From NCBI RefSeq assembly GCF_029968035.1, contig NZ_JASCIQ010000008.1:169880-233879 (forward strand): a DNA stretch of 64,000 bases, written 5' to 3'. The DNA is from Streptomyces cavernicola (GTDB lineage Bacteria; Actinomycetota; Actinomycetes; Streptomycetales; Streptomycetaceae). Both the position numbers and the translations under genes were made by a program. The notes under the pieces are model-generated. The model had not been told where the DNA came from. It did no database searches and saw nothing but the letters and a program-made list of their open reading frames with translations. Positions 8,178 through 17,333 of this stretch are shown here, in pieces. Each line of letters begins with the position of its first letter. Within the stretch, counting starts at the first letter, position 1.

Positions 8178-8635
8178 TCTCGCATTGCGGAAGTTGCCTT
8201 CCGAAAAGCAAGTCGGTCAGGTCGGTTGACTCATGACGCCGAGTCAGCTTGCCGTACGGACGAAGCGCCACGAGCGCAGGCCGTCGCGGACCTGACGAGG
8301 CCGACGCGACCGACGACCCCGGCCGAACCAGCTGCACCGGCCGCACCCCAGCTGGCCCTCGGACCGACCGCCCCAGCTGACCCCAGGACCGCCGAAATCC
8401 CCATCGACGTGGATACGGCGGAATCCGCAGCCCGTCCCCACCTTGCTCCGCCTCGCTTCACCCTGCCCCACCTCCCTGCCTCAACGGCCGATGCCGACGC
8501 GCCTCCATCGAGCCGGCGATATCGGCTGCCCCGAAGGCGACTTCGGCCGCCCCACAACCCGTCCAGTGCCTGCCCGTTCGACCCGCGCACGCCGTCGACA
8601 TGGACACGCACGCCCGCAGAACCGGAGGGATCTCC

Positions 8636-10009
8636 ATGAGCAGTCCCCAGACCAGACCGGTCGGTGAGTCCGACCAGTCCGGGGCCGAACTCGAAGGCAT
8701 TTACCGCAAGATCACGCTCAAGCTCGTCCCGTTCCTCGCGGCCCTGTGGGTGCTCGCCTGGATCGACCGCGTGAACATCGGCTTCGTCAAGCTGACCATG
8801 CTCGACGACCTGCGCTGGAGCGAGACGGTCTACGGCCTCGGCGCCGGCGTCTTCTTCCTGGGCTATTTCTTCTTCGAAGTGCCGAGCAACCTGCTGCTGC
8901 AGAAGATCGGCGCGAAGAAGACGATCATGCGAATCACCATCGGCTGGGGTCTGACCAGCGTCGCGATGATGTTCGTGACGACCCCGGGGATGTTCTACTT
9001 CCTGCGCTTCCTGCTCGGCGTGTTCGAGGCCGGCTTCTACCCCGGCATCATTCTGTTCCTGACCTACTGGTTCCCGCACAGCCGCAGGAGCAAGGTCTTC
9101 GGGATGTTCATGTCCGCCTCCGCGTTCGCCGGAGTGCTCGGCGGACCGCTCGCCGGCTGGATCATGACCTCGCTGGACGGGGCCAACGGCCTGCAGGGCT
9201 GGCAGTGGGTGTTCCTGGTCGAGGGCATCCCCTCCGTGATCGCCGGCCTCGTGACCTGGTTCTATCTGAGCGACAAGCCGGAGAAGGCGAAGTGGCTGAC
9301 GCCGCGTCAGCGGGAGCTCGTCCTGGCCGACATCGCGCGTGAGGACGCCACGCTCGGCTCGCGTGAGCACAGCATGCTCGCGACGCTGAAGCAGGGCAGG
9401 ATCTGGCAGTTCATCGCCATCTTCTTCTGCATCATCATGGCGAACTCGGCCCAGACCTACTACGCGCCGACGATCATCAAGGAGGTCGGCTTCGACAGCC
9501 CGGTGACCATCGGCTGGATCATGGCGTTCGCGTACCTCCTCGGCGGCGTCGGCATGATCTACAACGGCTTCCACTCGGACCGGACCCTTGAGGCCCGCTG
9601 GCACTGCGGGCTCGCCGCGGCGCTCGGCTCGGTGTCGTTCGCGGCCATCGCGGTCACGATCAACTTCAGCCCCATCCTCACCCTGGCCGCCCTGGTCCTC
9701 GCGATCATCGGCACCATGAGCGCCATCCCGGTCTTCTGGCAGATGCCGAACCAGTTCCTCGCCGGGACCGCCGCCGCCGGCGGCATCGCGCTGATCAACT
9801 CGATGGCCAACCTCGCCGGGTTCAGCGCCCCGTACATGCTGGGCACGATCAAGACCTCCACCGGCTCCCTCTCCCCCGGCCTCGCCGTCGTCGCGGTCTT
9901 CGAGATCGTCGCGACCGTACTCATCCTTCTGCTGATCCCGAAGTTCAAGAAGGGCGAAGCCGCCGCCCCGGGTTCGGCCAAGCAGGAAGTCGAGGTGCCC
10001 CACGCATGA
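8636..10009 (+). CDS. MFS transporter, anion:cation symporter (ACS)-like
   Basis: 457 aa. The ATG at 8636 has GGAGGG at 8625-8630. An in-frame ATG at 8600 lies further upstream without such a site. Twelve hydrophobic segments are visible, with WVLAWIDRVNIGFVKLTM in TM1 and a YFFFEVPSNLLLQKIGAKK loop between TM2 and TM3. These are hallmarks of the ACS group, which imports organic anions such as phthalate, tartrate, hydroxyphenylacetate or allantoate-like compounds. The gene overlaps uraD by 4 bp (ATGA), so import and the two ureide enzymes are co-expressed. Urate or a ureide is a reasonable but unproven substrate. Confidence 0.85.
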   Translation: MSSPQTRPVGESDQSGAELEGIYRKITLKLVPFLAALWVLAWIDRVNIGFVKLTMLDDLRWSETVYGLGAGVFFLGYFFFEVPSNLLLQKIGAKKTIMRITIGWGLTSVAMMFVTTPGMFYFLRFLLGVFEAGFYPGIILFLTYWFPHSRRSKVFGMFMSASAFAGVLGGPLAGWIMTSLDGANGLQGWQWVFLVEGIPSVIAGLVTWFYLSDKPEKAKWLTPRQRELVLADIAREDATLGSREHSMLATLKQGRIWQFIAIFFCIIMANSAQTYYAPTIIKEVGFDSPVTIGWIMAFAYLLGGVGMIYNGFHSDRTLEARWHCGLAAALGSVSFAAIAVTINFSPILTLAALVLAIIGTMSAIPVFWQMPNQFLAGTAAAGGIALINSMANLAGFSAPYMLGTIKTSTGSLSPGLAVVAVFEIVATVLILLLIPKFKKGEAAAPGSAKQEVEVPHA

Positions 10010-10578
10010 CCGCATCGAACTCCACGGCCCCCGCGCCGACTTCGGCCGACACCCCGGCCGTGGGCCTCCGGACCGTCAACTCCCTTGACCACGAAGGGTT
10101 CGTCGCCCTGCTCGGCTCCGTCTTCGAGCACTCGCCGTGGGTCGCGGAACGGGCCGCCGCCGCCCGTCCGTTCGCCGGCGTCGACGCCCTGCACCAGGCG
10201 ATGATCGCCGTGGTCGAGGGCCTTCCGACGGACGAGCGCATCGCGTTCCTGTGCGCGCACCCCGAACTGGCGGGCAAGGAAGCCCAGTCCGGGAGCATGA
10301 CCTCGGACTCCACGACCGAACAGGCCAGCGCCGGCCTGGACGCCCTGTCCCCGGCCGAGCTCGAACAGATCACGCGGATGAACGCCGAGTACCGGCAGCG
10401 CCACGGCTTCCCGTTCATCATCTGCGTGCCGCGCTACACCAAGCAGGAGATCCTCGACGAGTTCCGCCGCCGCACCGCCGAGGACACCGAGGCCGAACTG
10501 GCCGAGGCGGTCCGGCAGATCACCGTGATCACCGGCCGGCGTCTCCAGGCGGTCGTACGGGACGGGGCGAGGTCATGA
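10006..10578 (+). CDS. uraD: 2-oxo-4-hydroxy-4-carboxy-5-ureidoimidazoline (OHCU) decarboxylase
   Basis: 190 aa. Catalyses the last step from urate to (S)-allantoin, decarboxylating OHCU made by 5-hydroxyisourate hydrolase. Recognisable segments are SPWVAERAAAARPF, the active-site His region LCAHPELAGKEA, EQASAGLDAL and HGFPFIICVPRYTKQEIL. Length is near the family norm (160-180), with an extra about 20 residues of Ala/Thr/Pro-rich sequence at the N-terminus. Its ATG overlaps the MFS stop by 4 bp, and its stop overlaps the next start (10575) by 4 bp, indicating translational coupling. Expected to be cytoplasmic. Confidence 0.92.
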   Translation: MTASNSTAPAPTSADTPAVGLRTVNSLDHEGFVALLGSVFEHSPWVAERAAAARPFAGVDALHQAMIAVVEGLPTDERIAFLCAHPELAGKEAQSGSMTSDSTTEQASAGLDALSPAELEQITRMNAEYRQRHGFPFIICVPRYTKQEILDEFRRRTAEDTEAELAEAVRQITVITGRRLQAVVRDGARS

Positions 10579-11126
10579 CGCACGGGTACACACCGGCCCC
10601 GAAGGGCGAGGAGCCCAGCCGTCGACGGGCCCTGGGAGCAGGCCTCGGAGCGGGCCTCGTCCTCGGCACGGCCGCCGTCGCACCGCTGGTCGGCGCGGGT
10701 CCGAGCAGCGCGGCGACCCCGGAGGCCGACCGTACGAAGGCACAGGGCGGGGCGGCCCCGGCCCCCGCGGCGGAGCCGAAGCTGACGATGCACGCGATCG
10801 ACACCTACCGCGGCGCGACCGAGGCGGGCCTGCGCTGCGACCTCTCGTACTTCGAGGACGGCCGCTACCGGCTGCTCGACAGCTTCGAGGCGGTCGCGGG
10901 CGGACGGACCAAGGACCCGCTGCTGCGCGGCGACGAGCTGAAGTCCGGCCGTTACGAGATCACCCTGCACGTGGCGGAGTACTTCGCGGCGATCGGCGCG
11001 AGGCTGCCGCAGCCCGGCTTCCTCGAAGAGGTACCCATCCGGTTCACCGTGGCGGACGCCCGACAGCACTACCACGTGGCGATCCTGTTCAGCCCCTGGA
11101 ACTACTCCTACTACCGCGGCAGTTAG
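10575..11126 (+). CDS. 5-hydroxyisourate hydrolase with Tat-like signal peptide
   Basis: 183 aa. The C-terminal about 110 residues are a transthyretin-like 5-hydroxyisourate hydrolase: MHAIDTYRG, AGGRTKDPLL, EVPIRFTVADARQHYHV and the signature C-terminus PWNYSYYRGS. Unlike the normal about 115-aa enzyme it starts with about 70 extra residues: SRRRALGAGLGAGLVLG, an Ala/Gly hydrophobic core and SSAA, followed by an Ala/Pro linker. That is a twin-arginine-type export signal, implying folding in the cytoplasm and export. Its start overlaps the uraD stop by 4 bp. The first active-site motif (MHAID instead of THVLD) also departs from its neighbour, the next gene, which is a plain cytosolic form. 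Confidence 0.88.
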   Translation: MTHGYTPAPKGEEPSRRRALGAGLGAGLVLGTAAVAPLVGAGPSSAATPEADRTKAQGGAAPAPAAEPKLTMHAIDTYRGATEAGLRCDLSYFEDGRYRLLDSFEAVAGGRTKDPLLRGDELKSGRYEITLHVAEYFAAIGARLPQPGFLEEVPIRFTVADARQHYHVAILFSPWNYSYYRGS

Positions 11127-11149
11127 TCCGCACCCAGGAGGTGGCAAGC

Positions 11150-11503
11150 ATGGCCGGAATATCGACGCACGTCCTGGACATCGCCAACGGGCGACCGGGC
11201 GCCGGAATGCGCATCGACTTCTCGATCCTGGAGGACGGCGCGTACCGGCTGCTCAAGACGGTGCGGAGCAACGCGGAGGGCCGGACCGACGAACCGATCC
11301 TGAAGCCCGAGGAGGCGAAGGCCGGGCGGTACGAGCTGCTGTTCCACGTCGACGCGTACTACGAGGAGCTGCACGGGACGCTGCCCGACGCGGCGTTCAT
11401 CGACCAAGTGCCCGTGCGCTTCACGGTGTTCGACGCGACGCAGCACTTCCACGTGCCGATGATCTGCACGCCGTGGAACTGCACGACGTACCGCGGCAGT
11501 TAA
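11150..11503 (+). CDS. uraH: 5-hydroxyisourate hydrolase (cytosolic form)
   Basis: 117 aa from the ATG at 11150, with GGAGG at 11137-11141. The in-frame GTG at 11142 overlaps the ribosome site and is unlikely. It shows the full family pattern: STHVLDIANGRPGAGM, EGRTDEPIL, QVPVRFTVFDATQHFHVP and the C-terminal TYRGS. It hydrolyses 5-hydroxyisourate, the product of urate oxidase, to OHCU, the UraD substrate. It is a tandem paralogue of the preceding Tat-type gene, 23 bp apart. No urate oxidase gene is found in this operon or window. A strong hairpin follows at 11523-11561. Confidence 0.93.
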   Translation: MAGISTHVLDIANGRPGAGMRIDFSILEDGAYRLLKTVRSNAEGRTDEPILKPEEAKAGRYELLFHVDAYYEELHGTLPDAAFIDQVPVRFTVFDATQHFHVPMICTPWNCTTYRGS

Positions 11504-11522
11504 CGGGCATCGGTCGCTGATC

Positions 11523-11561
11523 GAGCGCCAACCCGCCCTGGTCCTGGGCGGGTTGGCGCTC
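11523..11561. terminator. Bidirectional terminator between uraH and the convergent M81 gene
   Basis: A perfect 16-bp stem (11523-11538 with 11546-11561, 7-nt loop). It ends 4 bp before the stop of the minus-strand M81 gene. Confidence 0.75.
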
Positions 11562-11564
11562 TCG

Positions 11565-13115
11565 TCATGCCTGCGCCGGCGGCTCGTCGGAGGGTGCGAT
11601 CACGCGGGCCGTGAGGTCCGGGTCCGGCATCGCCGGGTCGAACGGGAACAGGGGGCGGCGGACGCGGTGGTGGCCGAGGCGGAGGAGGTCCTGGTCGACG
11701 CCGCCCGGGGTGAGCGCCATCTTCCAGCCGGCGGCCATGGCGAACAGCTCCGGCTCCAGGTAGCCGATCTTGACGATGACCAGGTCGGCCTGGCGGGGCG
11801 TCAAGTCCAGGTCGGTGAAGTCGTGTTCGTGGTGGTACGGCTTGCGCAGCCGCGTCAGGATCACGTACACACTGCCCACCCGCAGCACGACCTCCGTCTC
11901 GGCGTTCGGGTCGCCGTGCCGGATCGCGTGGACGGTGCCGGTCAGGGTGAGCGGCCCCGCGTGCCGGTCGTCGACCTCCGCGCCCGCGGTGACGGTGACC
12001 GTCGCGCCGACGCCCGCCGCCACCGCCGTGTCGACCGCCGCCGGGCCGGGCAGTGAGGCGTAGAGGACGGTCGGGCCCGTCGGGTCCTTGAACTCCGGGC
12101 GGGCGAAGAGCCGTTCGAGGCTCCACGTGACGTCGCCCGCGCCTCCCGCCGTCGGGTTGTCCCCGGTGTCGCTGATGAAGTACGGGCGGGCCGTGGACGT
12201 GAGCGCCTCGTCGAGGAGGTCGTCGAGCGTGCCCGTGGGCGCGACGAACTCGAAGGCGTGCCGGGCGTCCCAGAAGCCGCGGGCCAGACGTTCGGCCCCC
12301 GCGGCGACCGCCGCCCGGTCGGGTCCCGTGACGACGACCGCGGCGTGGTTGCGGGGCTCGTCCGCCCAGGCGTACCCGACCCAGATCGCGGCGTCCGTCA
12401 CGCCGCTCGTCGACTCGACGTCGGCGACGGCCGCGTACACGCTCCGTGCGGGTTCGATACGGGTGGAGGTCTGCTCCCCGGCGAGCAGGACCGGCACCGG
12501 GACCCAGGCCTTCACGGGGCGGGGCGCGCCGCTGTGCAGGAGGTCGACGAGGTTGCGGGCCGCGCGCTCCTTGGTCTCCATGGCGTCCTCGTGCGGGGCC
12601 ATGCGGTAGCAGGTGATCAGGTCGCTCCGGTGGACGAGGGGGCGGGAGACGTTGCCGTGCAGGTCCATGGAGGTCGACACGATCGTGTCCGGTCCGACGA
12701 TCTCCCGTATGCGGGCGAGGAGTTGGGCCTCCGCGTCGTCCAGGCCCTCGACGGTCATCGCGCCGTGGATGTCGAACCAGAGGCCGTCGACCGGGCCCAG
12801 CTCACGGAGCCTGTCGAGGAGTTCGCCGGAGAGTGCGGCGTACGCCTCTGCGGTGACGGTGCCGCCGGGCAGGGACTTGCCGACGAGGACGCCCCGCCAG
12901 TCGGCGGCCGCACGCAGCGGCTCGCCCCCGGCGAGGAACGGGTAGCGGGTCAGGACGTCCGCGCCGCGGCTCGGGTGGAAGGCCGGGGCGGCGGTGCGGG
13001 CCGGGGAGAACGTCGACGACTCGATGCCGAGACCGGCGACGGCGATGACGGGGCGGGCGACGGGGGTGCGGGGGCGGTCCGCGGGGCGGGGTGCTTCGGA
13101 GTGCGGTGCTGACAT
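11565..13115 (-). CDS. M81-family (MlrC/microcystinase-like) metallohydrolase
   Basis: 516 aa, ATG at 13115 after GGAGGAG. It shows the M81/MlrC layout: GLGIESSTFSPART near the start, DIHGAM, SMDLHGN with the metal His, CYRMAPHEDAMETKERAA and SDTGDNPTAGGAGD, then the DUF1485-type C-terminal half (KIGYLEPELFAMAAGWKMALTPGGVDQD). The family includes linearised-microcystin peptidase MlrC and actinobacterial homologues of unknown substrate. The gene is 21 bp downstream of a ROK regulator in the same direction and divergent from a dipeptide-type importer with a ROK kinase. This suggests processing of an imported glycopeptide or amide-linked compound. The substrate is inference. Confidence 0.85.
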   Translation of the reverse strand: MSAPHSEAPRPADRPRTPVARPVIAVAGLGIESSTFSPARTAAPAFHPSRGADVLTRYPFLAGGEPLRAAADWRGVLVGKSLPGGTVTAEAYAALSGELLDRLRELGPVDGLWFDIHGAMTVEGLDDAEAQLLARIREIVGPDTIVSTSMDLHGNVSRPLVHRSDLITCYRMAPHEDAMETKERAARNLVDLLHSGAPRPVKAWVPVPVLLAGEQTSTRIEPARSVYAAVADVESTSGVTDAAIWVGYAWADEPRNHAAVVVTGPDRAAVAAGAERLARGFWDARHAFEFVAPTGTLDDLLDEALTSTARPYFISDTGDNPTAGGAGDVTWSLERLFARPEFKDPTGPTVLYASLPGPAAVDTAVAAGVGATVTVTAGAEVDDRHAGPLTLTGTVHAIRHGDPNAETEVVLRVGSVYVILTRLRKPYHHEHDFTDLDLTPRQADLVIVKIGYLEPELFAMAAGWKMALTPGGVDQDLLRLGHHRVRRPLFPFDPAMPDPDLTARVIAPSDEPPAQA

Positions 13116-13136
13116 GGCTCCTCCGGGAGATGGGGG

Positions 13137-14381
13137 TCAGACGTGGATCGGGGCGGCGGCGCCGGTGACCGCGCGCAGGGCGTGGGCGAGGGCCCGCTGC
13201 AGGGCGAACTGGCCCGCGCCGACCAGGCCCGCGTCCGCGCCGAGGGCGACCCGTTCGATCGCCAGGTGCTCGGTGACGAGGGGGTGGCAGCCCTCGTAGA
13301 GCTGGCTGCGGACGGCGGCGACGAAGGTTTCGAGGGTGGAGAGGATGCCGCCGAGGTAGACGGCGTCGGGGTTGAAGAAGTTGACGTTGGCGGCGAGGAC
13401 TTGGCCGAGGTAGCGGCCGGCCTGCCGGACGGCGCGGGTGGCCTCGGGGTCGGCGTCGGAGGCGAGGCGGACGACGTCCTCGGTGGAGGTGACGGGGAGG
13501 CCGCGTTCGCGGAGGGTGCGGACGAGGGCGGCGCCGGAGGCGACGGTCTCCAGGCAGCCGGTGTTGCCGCAGGAGCAGGGGATGTCCTGGGCGGCCTCCA
13601 CGCGGACGTGGGTGATCTCCCCGGCCGCGCCGGTCGCGCCGCGGTAGAGCCGGCCGTCGGCGATGACGCCGGTGCCGATGCCGGTGCCCGCCTTCACCAG
13701 GATCGACTGGCGGCGCCCCGCGGGTTGGACGGTGTGTTCGCCGACGGCCATGCAGTTGGCGTCGTTGTCGAGGGCGACCGGGACGGCGAACCGTTCCTCC
13801 AGCCAGGCGCGTACGGGGAACCGGTTCCAGCCGGGCATGCGGGCGGGCAGCGTGACGACGCCCGGCTCGACGTCGACCGGGCCCGGCAGGCACAGGCCGA
13901 TGCCGCGCAGGAGCGGGCGGCCGTGCTGTTCGGTGAGGGTGTCGAGGGTGGCGGCGAGGGCGGCCAGGGCGGTGTCGGGGCCTTCGTCGGTCGCGAACGG
14001 CACGGTCGACACGTCGGTGAGGACCCCGCCGGCCTGGACGACGCCGACGCGGGCGTGCCGGCCGCCGATGTCGGCGGCGAGCGCGTACCCGTCGCTGCCG
14101 CCGAGCCGCAGCACCTTGCGCGGCCGCCCGCCGGCGGAGGACACGGTGCCCTCCTCGGCGACGAGTCCATGCGCCATCAGGCGGCTCACGGTGAACGAGA
14201 CGGTCGACGGGGCCGCGCCGAGCAGCCCGGCGAGTTCGGTGCGGGTCGTGGCGCGGCCGGAGGCGAGGAGTTCGAGGACCGGCTCGGCGAGCGCGGAGAA
14301 GCCCGCGGTGTTCCTGCCGTTCCCGGCGTTCCCGGCGTTTCTCCGGTGCGGGTGCGGGTGCGGTGCACTTTTTTCACGCAT
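13137..14381 (-). CDS. ROK-family transcriptional regulator (NagC/XylR type)
   Basis: 414 aa. An N-terminal tail of His/Asn/Gly repeats is followed by a winged helix-turn-helix (about 25-95: ATTRTELAGLLGAAPSTVSF). The ROK fold follows, with ADIGGRHARVGV (phosphate region), LDNDANCMAVGE, EITH and the zinc motif CSCGNTGCLE. Such proteins usually repress sugar-uptake operons and are released by a sugar or sugar phosphate. It is divergent from the importer operon starting at 14564 and is the first gene before the M81 hydrolase, so it probably controls both. The sugar-binding and catalytic-type residues are kept, so effector binding is likely; kinase activity is not claimed. Confidence 0.88.
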   Translation of the reverse strand: MREKSAPHPHPHRRNAGNAGNGRNTAGFSALAEPVLELLASGRATTRTELAGLLGAAPSTVSFTVSRLMAHGLVAEEGTVSSAGGRPRKVLRLGGSDGYALAADIGGRHARVGVVQAGGVLTDVSTVPFATDEGPDTALAALAATLDTLTEQHGRPLLRGIGLCLPGPVDVEPGVVTLPARMPGWNRFPVRAWLEERFAVPVALDNDANCMAVGEHTVQPAGRRQSILVKAGTGIGTGVIADGRLYRGATGAAGEITHVRVEAAQDIPCSCGNTGCLETVASGAALVRTLRERGLPVTSTEDVVRLASDADPEATRAVRQAGRYLGQVLAANVNFFNPDAVYLGGILSTLETFVAAVRSQLYEGCHPLVTEHLAIERVALGADAGLVGAGQFALQRALAHALRAVTGAAAPIHV

Positions 14382-14563
14382 GTACGAAGTAACTTCCGAC
14401 GTCGCCGGCAGGGGGCACCGAGCGTATGCCCAGGCCGTCGGCTGCGGGCTTTTTCCAGGACAGCAGAAACAATCCTTTTACAGACGCACTCCTGTTTCCG
14501 CGCCCCGTCGGGTCGTTGACTGTCCTTCGCCCCGCTCCTGTCACCCTTTTTTCAAGGAGAGCC
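14382..14563. promoter_or_regulatory. Divergent promoter region of ROK/M81 and ABC importer operons
   Basis: 182 bp between the two outward-facing starts. A GAAAC/GTTTC inverted pair (about 14467-14501, imperfect, widely spaced) is the only dyad I can point to. No confident operator or -10/-35 pair. Confidence 0.3.
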
Positions 14564-16357
14564 ATGTCTCCTGCTCGCACCAGACTCGTCGCCGGCGCCA
14601 CCCTGTCCGTGGGCGTGCTGCTGCTCTCGGCCTGCTCCGGGACGAGCGATGCGCCGTCCGGTTCCCGCGATGCGATCAATTACGCGCTGCCCGCGAATTT
14701 CACGCCGAACTGGATCCTGCCGATCGGCACGGCGGCGCACCTCAACACCAACAACTCCTCGATATCGGACACCCTTTGGGAGCCGCTGATCGCGTACGAC
14801 GGCTCGACCGGGAAGATCGGCTGGAACAAGAAGGGGTCCATCGCCACCGCCGCCGATTTCGCCGACGACGGCAAGAGCGTGCGGGTCACGCTCGGCGACC
14901 GGCACTGGAGCGACGGCAAGCCGATCACCTCGCGTGACGTCGAGTTCTGGTTCAACCTCATCAAGGCGAACAAGACGAAGTGGGCGGGCTACAACCCCGG
15001 CAAGAAGCCCGACAACTGGACGTCCTTCAAGGCCGAGGACGACCGCCGTTTCACGCTGACCTTCGACCGCGCGTACAACTCCGACTGGATGCTGGCGAAC
15101 GAGCTCAGCGACATCACCCCGCTCCCCCAGCACGTCTGGGGCAAGACCTCGGACTCGGCGGCCGTGTCCGACGCGGACCGTTCGCCCGCGGGCGCGAAGA
15201 AGATCTGGACGTATCTCAACAACTCTGCGAAGCGGATCGGGAGTTACGCGTCGAATCCGCTGTGGAAGACCATCAGCGGCCCGTACGGGGTGAAGTCGTT
15301 CTCCACGGCCGGGAAGGTGGTCCTGGCCGCCAACAAGAAGTACGACGGCAAAGAGAAGCCGCAGATCTCCACGGTCAATCTGCTGCCGTTCACCACGGCC
15401 GACGCCGAGAAGAACGCGCTGCGTTCCGGGACCGTCGACTACGGCTACATAGAGGCGACGGACCTCGACCAGAAGGAGCAGTTCACCGCGCAGGGCTATG
15501 AGGTCAAGCCGTGGTCGGGCTGGGCGATCACGTATATGCCGTACAACTTCAACAACCCGCAGATGGGCGCCGTGTTCAAGCAGTTGTACGCGCGGCAGGC
15601 CGTGCAGCGGTCCATCGACCAGGAGAACCTGGCGAAGGTCATCTACAACGGCACCGCGGTTCCCGGATACGGCCCGGTCCCGCAGGGCCAGAAGTCCGAC
15701 TTCCTCTCGCCGGAGCAGGCGAAGAACCCGTATCCGTTCTCGACGTCGGCCGCCAGGTCCCTGCTGACCGAGCACGGCTGGACCGAGAAGGGCGGCGTGA
15801 TGACCTGCACGAAGCCCGGCGACGGCCCCTCCGAGTGCGGTGCGGGGGTCGACAAGGGCACGAAGTTCCAGATGCAGGTGCTCTCGCAGTCCGGGTCCAC
15901 GGTGACGGACAACATGATGAGCGCGATCCAGTCCTCGCTCGCGAAGACCGGGATCAAGTTCGACATCAAGACGGCCCCGGTGAACTCGGTGCTCTCGCAG
16001 ACCCCGCAGTGCACCGCGAAGCAGGACATCTGCAAGTGGCAGCTGTCGTACTTCGGCACGGCCGGCAGCTGGTACTTCTCCGCTTTCCCGACGGGCGACT
16101 CGCTGTTCCAGACCAAGGGCGGCTCGAACTTCGGCAATTACTCGAACCCTTCGGTCGACAAGCTCATCTCCCGTTCCACAACGTCGAGTTCGAACGCGCC
16201 GATCCGGGAGTACAGCGCCGCCCTGGCCGAGGATCTGCCGGTGGTCTGGCTGCCGGAGCCCGTCTACCAGGTCTCGGTGGTCAAGGAGGGCCTCGGCGGC
16301 TTCTCGCAGGACTCGCTCGCCAACTTCCACCCCGCGCAGTGGAAGTGGACGGACTGA
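14564..16357 (+). CDS. Peptide/oligosaccharide ABC transporter substrate-binding lipoprotein (SBP_bac_5)
   Basis: 597 aa from the ATG at 14564, just after AAGGAGA. The lipobox LLLSAC puts the lipidated Cys near residue 24. The body matches family 5 binding proteins: DTLWEPLIAYDG, VTLGDRHWSDGKPITSRDVEFWF, a long central domain, and YARQAVQRSIDQENLAKVIYNG before the C-terminal lobe. It captures substrate on the outer face of the membrane and delivers it to the two permeases downstream, which start 16 bp later. Because the operon also encodes a ROK kinase, the ligand may be a sugar-containing peptide or an oligosaccharide rather than a simple dipeptide. Confidence 0.9.
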   Translation: MSPARTRLVAGATLSVGVLLLSACSGTSDAPSGSRDAINYALPANFTPNWILPIGTAAHLNTNNSSISDTLWEPLIAYDGSTGKIGWNKKGSIATAADFADDGKSVRVTLGDRHWSDGKPITSRDVEFWFNLIKANKTKWAGYNPGKKPDNWTSFKAEDDRRFTLTFDRAYNSDWMLANELSDITPLPQHVWGKTSDSAAVSDADRSPAGAKKIWTYLNNSAKRIGSYASNPLWKTISGPYGVKSFSTAGKVVLAANKKYDGKEKPQISTVNLLPFTTADAEKNALRSGTVDYGYIEATDLDQKEQFTAQGYEVKPWSGWAITYMPYNFNNPQMGAVFKQLYARQAVQRSIDQENLAKVIYNGTAVPGYGPVPQGQKSDFLSPEQAKNPYPFSTSAARSLLTEHGWTEKGGVMTCTKPGDGPSECGAGVDKGTKFQMQVLSQSGSTVTDNMMSAIQSSLAKTGIKFDIKTAPVNSVLSQTPQCTAKQDICKWQLSYFGTAGSWYFSAFPTGDSLFQTKGGSNFGNYSNPSVDKLISRSTTSSSNAPIREYSAALAEDLPVVWLPEPVYQVSVVKEGLGGFSQDSLANFHPAQWKWTD

Positions 16358-16373
16358 GGCCGGGGTATCGGAC

Positions 16374-17333
16374 ATGGACATCCTCTGGTTCCTCACCCGC
16401 CGGGTCCTGCAGGCCCTGGCCGTCATCCTGATCGTCACCGTCGTGGTGTTCTGCCTGCTGCACGCGCTGCCCGGGGGTCCCGCGCGCGGGATCCTCGGCC
16501 CGCAGGCCACCGCCCAGCAGATCGCCGCGTTCAACCACGAACAGGGCCTCGACCGTTCGCTTCCCGTGCAGTACGTCTACTACCTGGGCACCCTGCTCCA
16601 GGGCGACCTGGGCACCTCGTACGCCCTGAACGAGGGGGTGGCGCAGCTCATCGGGCAGCGGCTGCCGAAGACGCTCGTGCTCACCGTGCTCTCCGCGCTC
16701 GTCGGACTGCTCCTCGCGATCCCGCTCGGCATGTGGCAGGCGGTGCGCCGCAACAAGCCGGTCGACTACGTCGTCACGGGGCTGAGCTTCGTCGCGTACT
16801 CGACCCCCGTGTACTTCCTGGGCCTCGTCCTGGTGCTCGTGTTCACGCAGGTCCTGCGCTGGTTCCCCTCGCAGGCGCCGCAAGGGGACTCGCTGGCCCA
16901 GGTGTTCGCGGACCCGGCGGCGCTCGTCCTTCCGGTGGTGTCGGGCGCCGCCTCGATGATCGCCGTCTTCAGCCGGTACATGCGGTCCGCGACGCTGGAG
17001 AACCTCGCCGAGGACTATGTGCGTACGGCCCGTGCGGGCGGCAGCCGGCGGGGCGCGATCCTGCGGCGGCACGTGTTCCGCAACTCGCTCACCCCGGTGG
17101 TGGCCATGCTGGGCTACTACGTGCCGGTCCTCTTCGGCGGCGCCCTCGTCGTGGAGCAGCTGTTCAACTACCCGGGGATGGGGCTGCTGTTCTGGAGCGC
17201 CGCGCAGTCCTCCGACTATCCGGTGCTGCTCGGCTGCGTCCTGGTCATCTCCGTGGCGACGGTGGTGGGCACGCTGCTCGCCGACGTCGTCCAGCGCGTC
17301 ATCGATCCCCGAGTGAAGGCGGGCCGGGCATGA
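16374..17333 (+). CDS. ABC transporter permease, DppB/OppB type
   Basis: 319 aa with about six membrane segments. The N-terminal RRVLQALAVILIVTVVVF, then LPGGPARGILG and the EAA-type loop (EDYVRTARAGGSRRGAILRRHVFRN) that contacts the ATPase, are typical of DppB-type permeases. It lies between the binding protein and the second permease, whose ATG overlaps its stop by 4 bp. Confidence 0.92.
   Translation: MDILWFLTRRVLQALAVILIVTVVVFCLLHALPGGPARGILGPQATAQQIAAFNHEQGLDRSLPVQYVYYLGTLLQGDLGTSYALNEGVAQLIGQRLPKTLVLTVLSALVGLLLAIPLGMWQAVRRNKPVDYVVTGLSFVAYSTPVYFLGLVLVLVFTQVLRWFPSQAPQGDSLAQVFADPAALVLPVVSGAASMIAVFSRYMRSATLENLAEDYVRTARAGGSRRGAILRRHVFRNSLTPVVAMLGYYVPVLFGGALVVEQLFNYPGMGLLFWSAAQSSDYPVLLGCVLVISVATVVGTLLADVVQRVIDPRVKAGRA

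Larger units (their letters stand above)
7907..8635. other. Long leader/intergenic region before the MFS-uraD-uraH operon
   Basis: No convincing gene. The plus-strand ORF at 8226-8639 translates to Pro/Ala/Arg-rich low-complexity sequence and is not supported. Two palindromic sites, 8051-8060 and 8168-8177, are the notable features. The operon start lies downstream of them, leaving an unusually long stretch (about 450 bp) before the MFS start codon. Confidence 0.5.

Noticed and set aside
8226..8639. 137-codon plus ORF before the MFS gene
   Set aside because: Pro/Ala/Arg low-complexity translation, poor ribosome site and overlaps the MFS start.
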